A DNA stretch of 64,000 nucleotides from Costertonia aggregata (lineage in GTDB: Bacteria; Bacteroidota; Bacteroidia; Flavobacteriales; Flavobacteriaceae): the NCBI RefSeq assembly GCF_013402795.1, contig NZ_CP058595.1, forward strand, positions 1,337,501-1,401,500, given 5' to 3'. The notes under the pieces were generated by a model. The model had not been told where the DNA came from. It searched no databases and saw only the letters and a program-made list of their open reading frames with translations. The position numbers were made by a program, and so were the translations under genes. Shown in pieces: positions 62,438 to 64,000 of this stretch; position 1 is the stretch's first letter; every line of letters begins with the position of its first letter.

Positions 62438-63433
62438 ATGGCTAGCATCAAACACAACCTCAACTTCTCAGAAAAGGATTCCAATATCAAGGGATTTCAA
62501 GAGGTCGTTTTTAGTGTTGCTGATATGAATCGATGGGTAGACTTTTTTCAACACAATTGTGGTTGGAAACTCATTAGTACCGAAAAAAGTTCTGATACAT
62601 TAAAAAATATGTGGTCCCTAGATGATTCAGTAGAATGGGAAGAAGCAATCCTTCACAACGATGGTGACCATGAAGGATTTGTTCGTTTAATACAATTTAA
62701 AAATGTGGAACAACGACAAATACGTTCCGCAACCAATATTTGGGACACGGGCGGTATTTTCGATATAAATATGCGAACACCCGATATGGATTCGTGGTAT
62801 CGAGAATTGCAAGATGAGGGCTGGAACGGTGTTTCAGAACCCAAACGTTATGTCTTTGGCCAATATGACGTGTCAGAAGTTTTAATGAAAGGCCCCGATG
62901 GAATTGTCATTGCATTCATGCAGCGTTTTGCACCACCTCTTTTGGATTTTGACCACATGAAAAAGACTAGTCGAGTTTTTAATTCTTCGGTTATTGTGAG
63001 CGACATGGCGGAATCCTATGATTTTTTTATTAACAAGTTAGGTTTCCAAATGTTCTTTCGATCCCCAGGTTTGGATAGAGAAACGGGACACAATGTAATT
63101 GGTATTCCACCCAATGTTAATCATGAAATAACGGTCCCCATTGACATTGTACGCCCTGACATTAACAACTTTGGCTCCATAGAATACTTAAAAACTAATG
63201 AACTCAAAGGACGGGACTGTGCTGAATTTGCGAAACCACCCAACTTAGGAATCCTAATGTATCGCTTCCCTGTTAGCGATGCGGATGACTATGCCGCAAC
63301 TTTAGTAGAAAGAGGATTACAATTAAACTCAGAAGTACAAACCGTAACTGTCCCTCCGTATGGAAATCTAAAAATATTCTCGGTTCTTTCGCCTGATGGG
63401 GTATGGTTAGAATTTATAGAACTCATTGAATAA
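62438..63433 (+). CDS. Two-domain VOC protein without the usual metal ligands
   Basis: The 331-residue protein has two VOC modules (about 18-165, FQEVVFSVADMNRWVDFFQHNCGW, and 180-331, NSSVIVSDMAESYDFFINKLGF). In metal-dependent VOC enzymes His/Glu ligands lie at the first and last strands. Here the first strands lack His, and only VWLEFIEL in the second module keeps a Glu; the first module's end reads IVIAFMQRF. It may be a binding protein or a cofactor-free enzyme. No signal peptide is visible, so it is probably cytoplasmic, unlike its neighbours. Confidence 0.8.
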   Translation: MASIKHNLNFSEKDSNIKGFQEVVFSVADMNRWVDFFQHNCGWKLISTEKSSDTLKNMWSLDDSVEWEEAILHNDGDHEGFVRLIQFKNVEQRQIRSATNIWDTGGIFDINMRTPDMDSWYRELQDEGWNGVSEPKRYVFGQYDVSEVLMKGPDGIVIAFMQRFAPPLLDFDHMKKTSRVFNSSVIVSDMAESYDFFINKLGFQMFFRSPGLDRETGHNVIGIPPNVNHEITVPIDIVRPDINNFGSIEYLKTNELKGRDCAEFAKPPNLGILMYRFPVSDADDYAATLVERGLQLNSEVQTVTVPPYGNLKIFSVLSPDGVWLEFIELIE

Positions 63434-63440
63434 TATAATT

Positions 63441-64000
63441 ATGAAAATAAAAACAATTTTACTCATACCCTTTCTATCGCTTCTTTTTGCTATTTCATGT
63501 AAAGAGAATAAGACGGAAACACCAACTAGCACTTCTTCAATTTCAGCAGAAACGATTTTAGTTCAACCAGACGGCACCTATCCCAAAGTTCCATTGGAAA
63601 AAGATTCGGTGGTAATCAAAGTCATGCAGACCAGAGTGAAATCACTTTCCGGTTTTTCAACAATAGAGGAGGGCTTAGAAGAAAATATGTCTTACATGGA
63701 AAAAATGGCCGAGCAGGCCATGACCAAAGGCGATAAACCTGACATTATTCTATTTCATGAGTTTCCGTTAACGGGATATTCTTCAGGTACCCGGCAAGAT
63801 AAACTACCCTTTACCATTGAAGTTCCGGGACCTGAGACCCAACGTATCGGAGAAATTGCTAAAAAGTGTGATTGCTATGTTGTTTTCGGAAGCTACGTGC
63901 GTGATACCGAATGGCCCGACCATATTCTGAGTATCAACACGGTCTTAGGCAGAGATGGCAAAATTGCTAAAACCTTCTGGAAATCCAGAAACATCAAACG
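63441..64000 (+). CDS. Nitrilase-family lipoprotein, 3' end beyond the window
   Basis: The frame from ATG 63441 is open to the edge (186 codons). It has a lipoprotein signal (IKTILLIPFLSLLFAISC). The carbon-nitrogen hydrolase opening VVIKVMQTRVKSL and the first catalytic Glu in ILFHEFPLTG follow. A lysine-bearing block appears near the edge (AKTFWKSRNIKR); the catalytic Cys region lies outside. It would hydrolyse an amide or nitrile after export. It is the last visible gene of the oxidase cluster, 7 nt after the VOC stop. Confidence 0.85.
   Translation, partial: MKIKTILLIPFLSLLFAISCKENKTETPTSTSSISAETILVQPDGTYPKVPLEKDSVVIKVMQTRVKSLSGFSTIEEGLEENMSYMEKMAEQAMTKGDKPDIILFHEFPLTGYSSGTRQDKLPFTIEVPGPETQRIGEIAKKCDCYVVFGSYVRDTEWPDHILSINTVLGRDGKIAKTFWKSRNIK

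Noticed and set aside
1-64000. tRNA, rRNA, CRISPR arrays, prophage or intact insertion sequences
   Set aside because: I looked on both strands and found none; the holin-like protein at 11608 has no phage neighbours.

Overview
The window looks like a chromosomal segment of a marine member of the Flavobacteriaceae (Bacteroidota), of the Maribacter/Zobellia/Arenibacter kind; the genus is not certain. This rests on low GC, few Shine-Dalgarno sites, SC-type lipoprotein signals, and family members typical of that group: head-GIN adhesin, GH3 adenylase, AraC regulators with short N-termini, DUF4136 lipoprotein, Pycsar-type membrane protein and a methylmalonyl-CoA operon. I see no rRNA, tRNA, CRISPR array, intact transposase or prophage.

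Layout. 0-11 kb, mostly minus strand: a Gre-like factor, a sigma-54 response regulator with its soluble histidine kinase, an HD phosphohydrolase fused to a Pycsar-type membrane domain, a very large lipoprotein joining a calcineurin-like phosphoesterase to an outer-membrane barrel, a head-GIN protein, a small membrane protein and a succinate-semialdehyde dehydrogenase. 11-36 kb: a long run of stress and envelope genes (YtxH/holin-like/small-protein operon, peroxiredoxin-like protein, DUF2254, topoisomerase IB, MscS, DUF2945, ferritin-like DUF2383, degenerate SRAP, DUF1328, small lipoproteins, an AraC/response-regulator/PAS-kinase module, fasciclin, phospholipase A, VOC, DoxX, PAP2, TerC, GH15 glucosidase, DUF4136, DUF3140, DUF3891, Dps). 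35.6-46.8 kb: two short-chain dehydrogenases, an old yellow enzyme, AsmA/DUF748-like proteins, cardiolipin synthase, a zincin-like exported protein, a GH3-type adenylase and a DJ-1/PfpI protein.

46.9-54.1 kb is a minus-strand propionate operon. It runs biotin carrier, biotin carboxylase, carboxyltransferase, then the small and large methylmalonyl-CoA mutase subunits, and would convert propionyl-CoA to succinyl-CoA. From 54.2 kb to the right edge lies an accessory catabolic region: an NADP-dependent MDR reductase diverging from a lipoprotein amidohydrolase, then cytochrome c lipoprotein, Tat-exported FAD amine oxidase, CpcT/CpeT-like protein, DUF1838 lipoprotein, second Tat-exported FAD oxidase, two-domain VOC protein and a truncated nitrilase-like lipoprotein. 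Most of these are predicted to be exported, so this resembles an envelope-located oxidation pathway that passes electrons to cytochrome c. I do not recognise it as a described system.

Three control regions in 54.1-56.9 kb share a 19-bp dyad (TAGTTAA-N5-TTAACTA). In two of them it occurs as overlapping tandem copies with identical 16-bp centre spacing. This suggests that one regulator, not encoded in the window, controls the accessory region and perhaps the propionate operon. Other structure not explained by genes includes a pair of about 175-bp dispersed repeats whose right ends fall at a gene start, short palindromic repeats (one inside the mutase coding sequence), and a recurring TTWGCGTCAA-like element upstream of several stress genes.
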